This document shows positions 35,689 to 47,546 of a DNA stretch of 64,000 bases, one piece after another. The stretch covers positions 15,172,501 through 15,236,500 of the forward strand of contig JASXTE010000013.1 in NCBI GenBank assembly GCA_030280995.1, given 5' to 3'. Both the position numbers and the translations under genes were made by a program. Numbering within the stretch: position 1 is the first letter of the stretch; the number at the start of each line of letters is the position of its first letter. The notes below the pieces were generated by a model that was not told where the DNA came from, searched no databases, and saw only the letters and a list, made by a program, of their open reading frames with translations. The DNA is from Hemileia vastatrix. Lineage: Eukaryota; Basidiomycota; Pucciniomycetes; Pucciniales; Zaghouaniaceae.

Positions 35689-38600
35689 TTAATCTTCTTC
35701 ATGCCTAGTGCCTCTGGGATAAAACCTCTTCACTTGGTCTGCAGCCACCCTCTTTTTCAAGACTGCACCATCCAGCTCTTCCAAAACATAAGAACCAGGG
35801 CGAGATGGTCTATGTGGTTAGATGATTGCCTGGATGACCGCTTGTCACATTGACTTGTGTGTCGCGGGTTCGAATCCCTGCCGCCTCTCCCCCTTTTAAC
35901 CACACCCCTTTGTCAATGGTTGGCGCGCTCGTTTATTCTGGTTTCGATGTCTCGTTATCCCCACAATATCTCTATTCTCTCTCAGAGACCTACAGTGGAT
36001 GGACACGTGCGTGAAGGCTGGAGAACCCCCCCCACTTTTTCAAACACCCACATTGTCAACCACCCCACTTTGCCATCCCCCCATTATCTGGACGATTGTG
36101 CTTGGTCATTCACCTTGGGTCAGCTGCGGAATTCCACTCCCCAAAAAATTCTTTTTAAAAATCCCTGCCCGTCAAACCAGGACCCCCTGAGGATTAACAT
36201 CCACCCTTCCCCCTATGGCAACCTTATCTGTGTCCTCAAAGGCACCTAGCTCCCCCTTTTATCCTGTTAATTTCCCAGATAACTTACCCACTACGTTCAT
36301 TCCTCCTCACATGTACCTAGCCTATTAAGTTTACAATGCCTTCATGCCCCTAGCTGGGTGAGATTGTAAGAAATAATAAAAAAAAAAAACATAAGAACCT
36401 CCAGACGCCTGAGATCTGACTCTGTAAGGTACATTCCATCTGTCAGAAAACATTTTCACCCACTGACTCTCCAAACTTCTATTATACACCAAAACCAAAC
36501 AACCAGGTTTCAAGGGATTCTTGAGTCTAAGAGCCAGCTTCTTGTCCCAGTACCTGACTGCTTGATTTCTAATCTTCATCATTCTAGAGTATGCCTTCTC
36601 TTGACATTACTCTCTACATTCCAACTGTTGCATCCTGGCACAAAGAAATTCTTCTGTTGAGTGCACGTCATCCCAATCAATTCAAAGATAAGAGACAGCT
36701 TCCAAGTCCACTGGTAGAATGGCGTTCTGACCAAACATTAACTTATAGGGAGAATATCCAGTTGTCCTCTTCACAGTGACCCTATCAGCAAATAACACCA
36801 AGGGTAAATAATGCCTCCACTTTTCAGCACTATCTCCGCACATCTTCACCAAAGCATTCTTTATAACTTGATGGCCTCTTTCAACCATGCCTTCAGCTTC
36901 AGGATAATAGGGTGTTGCTACTCTAACTTTACAACCAACACTTGCCACAGCTTCTTTAAATTTGGCACCAAACTCTGGCCCGCCATCAACAGTCACCAAC
37001 TTCAAAAACCCATACCTATAAATCCACTCCTTCTTCAAAAACTCTGCCACATTCTTGGAAGTCAAATTAACCAGAGGCACTGCCTCAACCCAACCAGACA
37101 AATCATCCCTAGAAACAATCAAGTATTTATACCTGCCCTCTTTAATATGGACAGCATCCAGACTGACCCTTCCAAAAACAGTTGATTCACCAGTAGCACG
37201 GCCCACCTCTTTAGGTTTCAAGTTACTTCTTCTTTGACATTCTTCACAAGATTGAACCCAACCCTGCACAGCCAACTTCATACCTGGCCACCAAAATATG
37301 TCTGCTACTCTTCTATAAGTCTCCCCAAAGCCTCTATGACCAAGGTCTTCATGCAAAGACTTCAAAACCAAATCTTGACCCTTCTTCTGAGTCACCACCA
37401 CTTGAGGATTTGGATGTCTCCTCCACATCAACCGCCATCCTGACACATAAAACCCAGGACTCTTCTTCTTGATTGCCAACCAAGTATCATCATCACAACT
37501 ATCTGGCCTCTCCAAGGTCAAAAGATATCCCAACAAAATAAAATAAAACCCAGACTGACCCCAGGTCTCATCTTCAAAATCCAACAAAACAAAATTGAAG
37601 GGTACAAATCTGTCATCAAAATCACCAGTGTGAACATGAGCCAATTTACCAGCCCAACCAGGACACCAATCCTTAAATTTTGGCACGTCCTTCTCTTTCC
37701 ACTGAACCTTGTGAGAATCCAGTTCACTAACAAAAACACCCTTTTCCAAATTTGAGCTTTCCCAAACAACAACTCCATCTTCATCAACAAAAACATCCTG
37801 ATCACCAGAATCAAGATCAGATCCAGCCAGTTTAGCCTCTTGGGGGAGTTCAGAAAAATCTTCAGCACTCTTTGTGCTGGCCCTAACCACTGGAACATCC
37901 TCATCAAACTCTTCAACCTCAGAATCTTCATCTGTAGGTGGCCCCCTTGATAATCCATCAGGCATAGTAAAAGTTTTACCTGGTTTGTGTACCAGGTAAA
38001 AAAAAAAATGTTGAATAAATGCCACCCACCTAGTCATTGGAGAATTTGGAAGACTAGGTGTATTGATCATCTGAACCAAAGATTTTGCATCCACCTGCAG
38101 CTCAAAATGCTGCTCCCACAAAACCGTCTGTAGCTTCTTTAAAATTTTATCTACGCCACACAATTCCAACTTAGGTTGAGAATACCTAGATTCCACCTCA
38201 TTAAACACCACAGACTCATACCTTACTGGCCTGACCCTCCCAGTCTTATCCTCCTGAGACAAAACAGCACCAGCAGAAATATAACTTGAGTCCACTGCAA
38301 GATAAATTTTTCCAGCACCAACACCATAATCCAACTTTTGAAGAACAATATCTTCACCAACAACCTTTTTCAGCTTCTGAAAAGCCTCTTCACACTCTTC
38401 AGTCCATTCCCAATCTGCATATTTTCTGGTCAACCTCCTTAAAGGTGAAGCCAACAAAGAAAAATCCTTAATAAAAATCCTGACATATACACATACACCC
38501 AAAAATCCCCTGACTTCAGTAGTATTTTTAGGCCTTGGCCATGACTGGATTTTATTCATCTTCTTCTTCGCCATACCCTTCCCTCTTTACATACCACATG

Positions 38601-40052
38601 ACCTAGAATTTCCAAATCAGGAACACAACAACAGAATTTTGACCCTGAAATGGTCAAAACAGCCTCTTAAATCCTAAACAACACTCTCTCTAGATTTATT
38701 GCATATTCCCACACAAACCTCCTTATACCAGGGTTCTCCGCTAACACCTCATTACCATAATCAGTGGATGGTCCTTTAATTCCACCATCATCAATAAAAA
38801 TACCAGCATGAGTAGGAACCTCATCCTGCAAAACCCAAGCCATCTGTGCTTGATAAACTGCCACTGAATTAGTTGCTCCTTGAGGCAACCTAGTGAGCTG
38901 AAATCTTCCCAAAGGAGTCTCAAAAGTTGTGAGAGGCCTTGAATCCATATGTAGTTCCCTCTCATCATAACCACCCATAATATCACCCAAACCATAACAC
39001 ACCATTCCAGAAAAAGCTTCAACAAAATCCTCTGCACTTGGTGGCATACCAGCGTCATTGATAGTGACTCTATTCAAGGCTCTAAGATCATGAACCACCC
39101 TCAACTCTCCATTCTGCATTTTTACGCTGAAAACCGGACTTGAGTAGCTGGAAGTCAATTGTTCATATAACCCAGTCCTGACTCTTTCCCTCACAATCTC
39201 CACAAAATTCTCTCTAATAGCGTCTGGAATCGGAATAGGTTTGATTTGCCAAGGTTCATGGCAAACCACAGGAATCAAGTAAGGTTCCCCATAAGAGTGC
39301 TTCAATACACCCCTTTCCTCCTCAACAAATGCCACAGCTTTTTCCCTTAGCACAATAATGTGAAACAACAACTTCTTTTCTTCTTCAGACAACCACCCAT
39401 CAGGACCAAAATTAACAACTTTCAACCTTTCCACGGTCACCCTAGCCGTCTCTACAAATTCTGGAGGATTCTTCACCAAAGGAGTACAGTACGGATCTCT
39501 CGAAAAAGGAGGTCTCTTCAAAGGCAGATTGAAGCCCACAGGCATAGGCTCATTGAAAGGCATAATCTTCTGCGCTACCTTCTTATACTTTGCCGCTCCG
39601 CCTTCAACTTGAGGGATCATCAGGAAATCTTCACCACCAGACCTAGAACAAAAACCAAGGGTTTCCCCATTGCTCACATGTGTGGCCAAGGTAATGTTTT
39701 TGAAAGCTGTAGAAGAAACCCTAGCGGTGCACAATTGGGAGGACTTACTTTTACACCCCAATCTCACCATTCCAAAACTTTTCCGCAATTCCACATCTTC
39801 ATCCTCACTTCCAACTTCCAATTCTTCAAATCTTGATTCATCTTCAGAATCAACACTTCTAAAATTATACAGTTTATCCTCATGCTGGAGGCCCAAAAAT
39901 TGATCTTGATGATCTTCTCTCTTCATAATTTTCTGCAGTTTAACCTCATGCTGGAGGCCCAAAAATTGATCTTGACAATCTTCACAAAAATATATTGAAT
40001 CTTCTTTCTTCTTTATCTTCAGATTTTTTTCTTGATTTTCTTGAATTATCAT
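35689..40052 (-). pseudogene. Element B pol (RT, RNase H, integrase), split by a SINE
   Basis: 40052-38667 encodes an acidic N-terminal linker and the RT with GLGDIMGGYDERE and FIDDGGIKG. It stops at 38667 where A has Glu (GAA to TAA), and a small deletion follows. 38574-36682 encodes the rest of RT, RNase H and integrase, with HEDLGH, CEEC, D in SLDAVHIK, D in TVDGGPEF and E in GMVERGH all present. The C-terminal part is interrupted by the SINE at 35797-36389 and resumes to the stop at 35689-35691. Confidence 0.88.
35797..36389 (+). mobile_element. tRNA-derived SINE (~590 bp) in the element B integrase
   Basis: Flanked by the direct repeat ACATAAGAACC (extended to AAAACATAAGAACC) at 35783-35796 and about 36386-36399, and ending in an A-rich tail. 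The head has RNA polymerase III boxes: box A TGGTCTATGTGG at 35806-35817 and box B GGGTTCGAATCCC at 35866-35878, 48 bp apart. The first ~95 bp resemble a tRNA with a long variable arm, but the acceptor stem does not pair cleanly. The ~490-bp body is GC-richer than its surroundings and unrelated to anything else here; its ORFs are not credible. The interrupted integrase reads continuously once the insert and one repeat copy are removed. Confidence 0.9.
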
Positions 40053-40240
40053 GAAATTTTTATCTTCTTTTCTTGAGTTTCCTTCTGACCTTCAAAAATA
40101 ACCAGGGGTTTCCCCAATACTCACAGGTGTGGCCCAGGTAATGTTTTTGAAAGGTATAGAAGAAACCCTAGCGGTGCACAATTGGGAGGACTTACTTTTA
40201 GACCCCAATCTTACCGCCCCAAAACATTTCCGCATATCTT
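39650..40240 (-). repeat. Internal duplications in the protease-RT linker of element B
   Basis: A ~130-bp segment encoding KSKSSQLCTARVSS occurs twice (about 39655-39790 and 40105-40240). Between them a segment encoding DQFLGLQHE occurs twice in tandem (about 39885-39985). The part from 40053 to 40474 has no single open frame. Confidence 0.75.
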
Positions 40241-40474
40241 TCAATAAAGATATATAACCAATCTTCTTCTTTGAACTTGAATTAAAAATAATTAAGAATC
40301 TTGAGAGAGAACAGAGACTTGATAAAAAACTTGATGAATACTTGCAGAGAAGAGAAACATTAAAAAGAGAAAGTTGAAAATCCACTTGGTATATCTCCAA
40401 GGGAGCTAACCTACTGCAACATGGGATTTCCTCATCTTGGGGAGAGGTTGTAGCACTAGGGTGATCAGCCCTTG

Positions 40475-41342
40475 TTACTCTAAAAAAGACATACTCATAA
40501 TAGAGCCTGAGCCGCACTCCAAAAAACCAGAGGCAGCACCCACTTCCTCCCTTCTCTTGCAGCAGTCCATGCACTGGCACATTGAAGATAAACCAGGCCT
40601 GGTCTCCCAACCATCCTCTCCAGGGGATGATAACCTCATGTGAAGCCTCCTTTTGTCTTCACCAGTCAGCTCCAAACTGATTCCCAAATCAAATTGATAA
40701 CCAATTCTTGCCTGAAAATCCATCAAGAATGGCCCACCCAAAACTGCTTTAATATTACCTTTAGCAATGTAAAAATGAACCTTCCCTGAGGCTCCGCCAA
40801 CATCTAACTTCACAAACTCTGAAGTTCCAACCAATTCAGTGACATGGCCACCGATCCCTCTCAAATTCCCACCAATACCAGTTTTGATGGGGAGGCCCAT
40901 ATAAGTTGCCTCAAACAAAGAAATCAGGTTTATCTGAGAACCTGAATCCACCAATGCCCTTGCCTCTCTGCCATTCAGAGTGACATTGACATATCCCAGA
41001 GGAGCAGAAAAATGAGTTTCCAACCCCTCACCAAACTTTTCAGCAGAATCACAAATGTATTCTACCTCACCAGAAGAAACCCTTCTCCGGGTCAACAACT
41101 TTTTCAGCCTATCAGCCAACCCTGGACTGATAGCATACAATTCCCCATAAGATAGTGAAACCTGACCCTGGTTCATCCTTTCCAGGACAGAGTCCATAAC
41201 ATTAGCTTGACCAGACACTACTGGCCTCTCAAAGTGAGCTCTTTGCTTCACCACCTTGGTCCTAGAAGATTCTTGAGGACCAGCACCACCAACAGATTTA
41301 CCATTAACAGGAACCAAACCAGATCCCTCACCAGAACCTCTG
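40475..41342 (-). pseudogene. Element B protease region, 3' side of the C insertion
   Basis: The frame is open from 41317 (and in the same frame from the junction at 41342, reading RGSGEGSGLVPVNG). It contains an aspartic protease with ALVDSGSQINLI and the C-terminal flap/strand motif AVLGGPFLMDF. The upstream part of the same ORF lies beyond element C at 49565-51083. Downstream the frame closes after SFLE at 40475. Confidence 0.85.
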
Positions 41343-42113
41343 TGTCACCAGACAACCTACGCACAAGGTCGAGGATGTTCCTGAAAGTGAGATGAGGGAT
41401 TTAGAAACTTCTTTGAAGCACATAGGAATGATTCGAGGAAATGGTTCGAAGGTCACTCGAAGTAAGAGCTACAGGTTTGAGGTTCATTTGAGAAGAATTA
41501 TAAACTAGTTTCAAAGGTAATAGGAATTCTTAAAATCTCACGAAGGGTTGAAACTCAATAATCAAAGATTTAGGATTTAGAAATGAATATTGAGAAAATA
41601 AAAGAAAGATACAATAACAATGTTTTTAACTTTAAAGATTTACCACTATTAATTAAATACGATTTTATAATTTAATTCTAAGGAATATCAAACCAAATAC
41701 CCAACCCCTTTTATATCCTTTGTTCCTCCTCGCATTGACCTTCCTTCCATTGCACCATTCCCATTCCATTGACCATTACTAACATACACTTAGACCCTCC
41801 TCGCTAAATACCCGTCCATGCTCAATTTACCCCTTTTTAATTAATTAACATAACTTTAATGAAAAACTACTACTGTACTATTTCGTTGAACCTAGCACTG
41901 TGCGTCGCTTATTGAAAAGGACTAAAGCACCCTTTTGGGAAGTTGACTAATTTAGATTTAGAGTTTAGGCTAGCGCAGTTGAATAGTAAGTACACAAAGG
42001 GGAATCGCAGTTGCTATGGAGAATTGCTTTCTGCGCTTCGAGTATAGATTTAGGACTCGATATTATTGATTTAATGAGCTGCTTTCGCCTCGAGTGTCAC
42101 GTGGCGCGTGACA
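41343..42113 (-). repeat. 3' LTR of element C
   Basis: 771 bp, with inverted ends TGTCAC/GTGACA. No clear polypurine tract borders it on the minus strand (the adjacent sequence reads GCAATTCTTATACCCGGG), which is unusual. Confidence 0.92.
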
Positions 42114-42122
42114 GATGCCCGG

Positions 42123-42130
42123 GTATAAGA
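42123..42130 (+). promoter_or_regulatory. TATA-like box of the antisense gene in element C
   Basis: GTATAAGA about 95 bp before ATG 42221, just inside the LTR. Sequence match only. Confidence 0.35.
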
Positions 42131-42220
42131 ATTGCAAACTACGTTGAGCTTGAGCCATCTTCCCACACTAGTTTCCCTTTTTCTATAATTTTGTCTCACT
42201 TATTAATTTCTCTTTTTATA

Positions 42221-43171
42221 ATGAACTGTCCTACTCCCACACCTACACCTCCACACCCTAAAGCGGATGGGGGAATGATTACGCTACAATTTTCACAAAC
42301 TTGCACGGCCTGTGAAAGCATGGAATATTTCTGTGTCAAAATTACGGCGACTCGAGGCCCTCGCCAGAAATGCGAGTTTTGCCATTGGCGACGAGTGGCG
42401 TGCGATGCGTTGACGAAGAACGCAGAGATCAAAAAACAATTCACCAAGACCAAGTTTTGGGTAATCCCTAAAACCAAAGAGGTGGTCGAAGACATTTGGG
42501 ATGTCTCGATTGAAGATGAACAATCAGTGGGGGAAAATGATAAGTAATTAAATAACAAGATCTCAACCTGGGTAATCCAGGCCACAAGTTCGAAGCGAGG
42601 TGTCAAGGAAGAGGTCGTTGAGTTGGTGGAGTAAGATGAAGATGAAGTCCCTGTTCCAGGGCGGGCACCCAAGAAACGACGGGTGGTCATCGAAGACGAC
42701 AAGGAGGAGAGAGAGGCAGAGGTCGAGGTGGCGCCAAGGTTATTTTTAGAGCCTGACCCCATCTTCGAGGTAAGTTTTTAATTGTTATTTTTAAGGATGA
42801 AGTTACTGATGAGTTTTTTTTAGACATTGAATACCCTTGAAGACCCGATTGGGGAGCCTGCGCCGGTTATACCAACTGGAGCAAACCCTCCGGCCACGGA
42901 TGTAGTTGAAGAACCTGAAGACACCCTGGACCAGGTGTGGTCGAAGAAACCTCATCAAGGTTGACAAGTAAGGTTCGTGGAAGAGTTATGTGGGGAGGTC
43001 GACACAATTATTGACGCTGCTTCCTTTGACGTGGCAGAGGAGCTCTTGGAGATTGGAGAGGTGGTTCCGGTAGGAGAGGAGGAGGTATTTGAGAAATGCA
43101 GGAAGGAGATAAGGGTAGTTTTGGAGAAAATGAAAAGATTGGTTCGAGAAAAATTAAAAGAAAAAATTTGA
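42221..43171 (+). pseudogene. Antisense Zn2Cys6-like gene of element C, with intron and three stops
   Basis: ATG 42221 lies downstream of the LTR edge. Cysteines 28, 31, 38, 51, 54 and 61 give C-X2-C-X6-C-X12-C-X2-C-X6-C, the same architecture as Z2, with CHWRRVAC as basic half. The open frame ends at 42545 (TAA), but the same frame continues with protein-like sequence (TWVIQATSSKRGVKEEVVELVE, then the basic motif PKKRRVV, NLS-like). It crosses a 54-bp intron (42770-42823, GTAAGT...TTTAG) and ends in a charged helix at 43171. Stops at 42545, about 42632 and 42962 are each one C-to-T change from CAA or CGA. Antisense to the retrotransposon, between pol and 3' LTR, as in family 1. Function inferred only. 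Confidence 0.7.
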
Positions 43172-43899
43172 AATGAAAAGGAGATGTAAAGAAGTAGAAA
43201 ATTTTTTATTTTAGTTTTATTTTATTTTATTTTTTTATTATAGGTGAATATTATTAATTTTATAAGATTTGGGAGAGAGAGAAAAAGAAAAAAGAAGTTT
43301 TAAATAAAAAATTTTAGAATTTGAAAGAAGAAATTTAAAGAAAGAAAAAAAAGAATTTAAAATTTAAAGAGAATTTGAAAAGAAGAATTATTTGTTCGAA
43401 GAATTATTATAGAAAAATTTAGAGGTTGAAGTTAAGTTCAAGGAAATGGTTGTGCCGTACAAGATTTGATGGTTTGAAGAAAAGAAAATTTTAAAGAGAG
43501 AATAAATTTTTAGAGGAGAAAATTTTAAAGAGAATTTTTAAATTTAAGAAAAGAATGTATTTTTAAAGAATTGAAAAAGAGAAAAGAAAGAAAATATTTA
43601 GAGAGATTTAAGAGTTTTTTTTTTTATTATTATTATTTATGTTTATTCTATTTATTTTATTTTATTTTATTTTTATTTTGATTGTTTATGTTTATTCTAT
43701 TTATTTTATTTTATTTTATTTTATTTAATTTTACTTTTGATTTTACTTTTAGTTGGTTTTTTGAGAAAAATTATATAGAAGTAGAAGAAAGAAAAAAAAG
43801 AAAAGAGAGAAAAGAGAAAACAAGGCTAAAAAATTTAAGAGGTGTTTAGATTTTAAAGAAAGAAAGAAAAAGAAAAGAAAATTTTGAATAAAAGATATT
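43172..43899. other. Purine-rich low-complexity spacer of element C
   Basis: Long runs of A/G (AAAGAGAAAAG type) with a T-rich insert at about 43615-43735 in which TTTATTTTATTTTATTTTA recurs. No coding signal. Confidence 0.7.
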
Positions 43900-45858
43900 T
43901 TAAGGTTTTGGTTTTAAAGGATATTTCAAATGAAAAGATTTTAGGAGTTCAGGGGCGTTAGAAACATTGATGGATGGTTCCCAGGATGTTTTGTCTGAGT
44001 CATTGAGGAAGCCTTCCCATTCCACGAGGTATTGAAGTTTCCCCTTGCGTATTCTTGAATCAAGGATACAACTTACTTCCCACTCTAGATGATCTTCTAC
44101 TTTGACCGGTTCCGGAGGGGGTTGGTTCTTGCCCGGGTATATTTCTTGAGCCAGTTCCAGCAGAGATACATGGAAAACAGGGTGAATCGCCTGCCATTTA
44201 GGAGGTAACTTGAGTCGAAATGCAGTTTTATAGACTTCAGAGTCAATTTCGAATGGTCCCAAGCACTTTTCAGCCAGTTTCTTTGATGGTCGTGTTGTTC
44301 GAATGTTTCGTGCATCGAGCCATACTTTGTCGCCTGGTTTAAAGGAAGGAGCAGATTGTTGATGTTTGTCGGCCTGTTCCTTGTATCTTCAAATCGCTGA
44401 TTCCAAATTTGTTTTAAGTTCTTCTTGAAGTCGTGATATAGTTCAAAGATAATATTCCACACGATGATTAGTTCCTACATGGATTGAGTTGAATCGAGGA
44501 TGTCGTTCATAAATGGTTTCGAAGGGAGATTGTCGTGTCAAAGAATGAGTCGAGTTATTATAAGCAAATTCGGCCAATGGTAACCATGTGGTCCAATCGT
44601 CTTGTTGGTAACTGACATACATTCAAAGATATTGTTCGAGGATTTTGTTAACTCTTTCTGTTTGACCATCGGTTTCAGGGTGATAAGCCCTGGAGAGGTT
44701 CCTCGTGATATTGAGTTGTCGACACAGTTGGGTCCAGAATGTGGATACAAACAATGAGCCTCTATCTGAAATAATATCATTTGGTAAGCCGTGTTTAGAA
44801 AATAAATATTCTAGAAACAATTTTGACAAATCTTCTGCTGTAGCAGTAGTAGTGGTTTTAATGAAAATAGACATTTTTGAAAATCTATCTACTATTACTA
44901 ATATAGCATCAAAATCATTAGAAATAGGGATTTGAGAAATGAAATCCATCGATAAAGATTCCCAAGGTTTAGAGGGAATAGGAAGTGGTTGAAGCAACCC
45001 ATGCTTCCGGTGACAGGGAGCCTTATTCCTATTACATTCGTAACAAGCTTTTATATTGGCCTTGATTTCCCTGGTCATACCTGGCCAGAAGAAATCCCTT
45101 GCTATTAACTGGTAGGTTTTATCAACCCCAAAATGACCAGCTAATGGAGAATCATGTCGACTGTTGAAAATCCATAATTTTGTCTCATTGTTGTTGGGTA
45201 TGACTACTCTACCTTCGAAGACTAATAGACCTGATTCAATACTAAATCTTTTGGCCCCTTGCTTTGAGAGTATTTTGTCTTTTAACCCTAAACAATATTC
45301 GTCCTTCGACTGAGCTTCAAGGATGTTGGATAGTGGATTTTGAAAAGATTGAATTGTCATCGATATAAGTTGATGAGTCGTTAACATTGATTTGTTGAAG
45401 ATTGATTGCACATTTGCTGGGTTCTTGTCAGCAAATGTGTCCCCCCGCTGTGGGTAAACGTCTTCCCAACGTGACAAGATATCTGGGACAATGCAGTTTT
45501 TTACTGGGTGATAGGAAATAGAGAAAGAAAATTCAGACAAAAATTCAGCCCACCTGGCTTGACGCCTGGTTAATACTTTAGAAGACATGAAGTATTTCAA
45601 AGCATTATGATCTGTTAAAATTTGAAAAGGACTATCTAGGCTGAGAAGAAAAGAACGCCATTTTTTAAGACAATGGATACTAGCTAAAAGCTCTTTGTCA
45701 TGAATTTCATAATTTAATTCTGCGGCTATGAGTTTGCGTGACTCAAAAGCAACAGGATGAAACAAATTTGTTTCAGGATTTAATTGGGAGATGACCCCTG
45801 CAATAGCATAATTGCTCGCATCTGTCTCAACTATTGTCGAGGCAGAAGGATCAAAATG
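43900..45858 (-). pseudogene. Element C RNase H, integrase and chromodomain
   Basis: 45765-44623 is open: RNase H (ELNYEIHDKELLA, LTDHNALKYF), integrase zinc finger (HFGVDKTYQLIARDFFWPGM, CYECNRNKAPC) and core with D in SMDFIS, D in IISDRGS and E in GQTERVN. Stops after ILEQYL and a shift lead to 44462-44097 and 44262-43900. The latter has GPFEI and HPVFHVSLL followed by a canonical chromodomain (LEWEVSCILDSRIRKG, LQYLVEWEGF, SWEP). Chromodomains direct integration to marked chromatin. The part 45766-45858 reads in frame with the RT through one TGA. Confidence 0.88.
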
Positions 45859-47532
45859 TCAAAGAATTGGGGCTGTGGTGAAAGCCATTTTTAGTGCTTC
45901 GAATTCCTTTTGTTCTGTAGAAGTAAAAACAAAAGGAATGTCTTTTCTAAGAAGAGAAGTAAGATTGGAAATAGTTTTAGAGTAATCTTTAATAAATCTC
46001 CTATAGAAGTTTGCAAAACCTAAAAATCCTTGGAGCAATTTAATGTTTTTGGGCTCAGGCCATTCCAGGATTTTCTGGACTTTTTTGTCATCCATGACTA
46101 AACCGTCAGTGGACAAGGTAAAACCCAAAAAATCAATTGATTTGAGGTGGAATTCACATTTATTATGCTTGGCATAGAGACCATGATCTCGAAGACGATT
46201 TAGGACCTGTCGAACATGATGAATATGTTCATCTAGTGTTTTCGAGAATATTAAAATATCATCTAAATAGACGACTACAAATTGTTCAACAACATCTTGA
46301 AAGATATCATTAACAAAAGTTTGAAAAGTTGAAGGTGCGTTACAAAATCCAAAAGGCATAACTAAATATTCAAAACTACCAAATCTAGTGCGCATTGCAG
46401 TCAGTGGTTCATGACCTTCTGCAATGCGAATCAGATTGTAAGCGCCTCTAAGATCAATTTTAGAAAAGAAATTAGCACCATTGAAAAGGGTAAGAAGTAA
46501 TGACATAGGAGGAACAGGATATGCATTCTTCTTCTTGACTGTGTTGAGCTTTCTATAGTCAACACACAACCTAAGACTACCGTCCTTATTTTTTACAAAG
46601 AGGACAGGGGAGCCGGTTGGAGATTTACTGGCTCTGATGAAACCTTTGGCTACATTCTCTGCAATGTAGTCTCGAAGAACTTGAGATTCGTCCTTCGATA
46701 AAGAATAGACAGGACCTACCGGAGGTACTGGGCCTATTAACTCTATTTGATGATTGTAGGGTCGATGAGGTGGTAACTTATCGGCCTTACGGATTGAGAA
46801 AACATCGAGGAAATCGTGGTAGATTTCCGGTAAAGTTGATTTAATGGCTTCAACGTTGATTTGGTCGTCCTCTTCATCTTCGAGAGAATCTGTTGAGGGG
46901 ATACTTGTATTGAGAGAGCAGTATTCGATTACTTTGAGGCAATTTAGATCCTCTTCAAGTGAAGTCATCGAGCTAGAAGGGTTAGCCAATTGCTCATTTA
47001 GAGAAGGATCAGATGCTTGCAAGTCATCTGGCAGAGACTTGTCCTCTAGCAGGACGTTGTCAGGCGGGTAGTTTAACTCCTTATTGACCTGCATTGAAGA
47101 ATCAGAAATATACTTAGATCGTGGGGTGATCAATCCCTTAGTCCAATCAATTTCGGGGTTCCAATGCGTTAAAAAGTCATGGCCAAGAATGGTATCGTCC
47201 ATCCTTGGGGCGTCCAAGACTGATAATTCCCACTCGAAGAAGGGAAAGTTCGGAAAGTTGAAAACCCCTAAAACTTTCTTACTTACCCAATATTTGGGTT
47301 CCTCTGATTCAACCAAATAGATTGGAGTTCGATTGATATCTGTAAATGTAAGTTGAAGCTTCTTGGCAAAAGATAAACTAACAAAAGAAATTGAAGCTCC
47401 AGAGTCTATAAGACAACTGAAGGGGATATCCTCCTTAAAAAGAATGAATCTCAAGCGGTTTAAGACAACTCCAGTCCTTAAGACATGGAGGTTCTGTGCA
47501 CTGGGAGAGATAAGATAGTTTGCTTTGCACAC
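45859..47532 (-). pseudogene. Element C protease and reverse transcriptase
   Basis: 557 open codons. The protease has CLIDSGASISFVS and LGHDFL. The RT has LCVDYRKLN, FSKIDLRGAYNLIRI, the MPFGFCNAPSTFQ block and catalytic VVYLDDILIFSK, then the thumb/connection (FLGFANFYRRFIKDYSKT). All catalytic residues are present. It ends at TGA where CGA (Arg) is the likely ancestor, so it is otherwise one polyprotein with the RNase H part. Best-preserved pol segment in the window. Confidence 0.9.
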
Positions 47533-47546
47533 AAGTAAAATATCTA

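Noticed and set aside
35857..36249. 130-residue ORF in the SINE
   Set aside because: It overlaps box B and the SINE body; Pro/His-rich composition reflects C-rich DNA, and SINEs are not coding.
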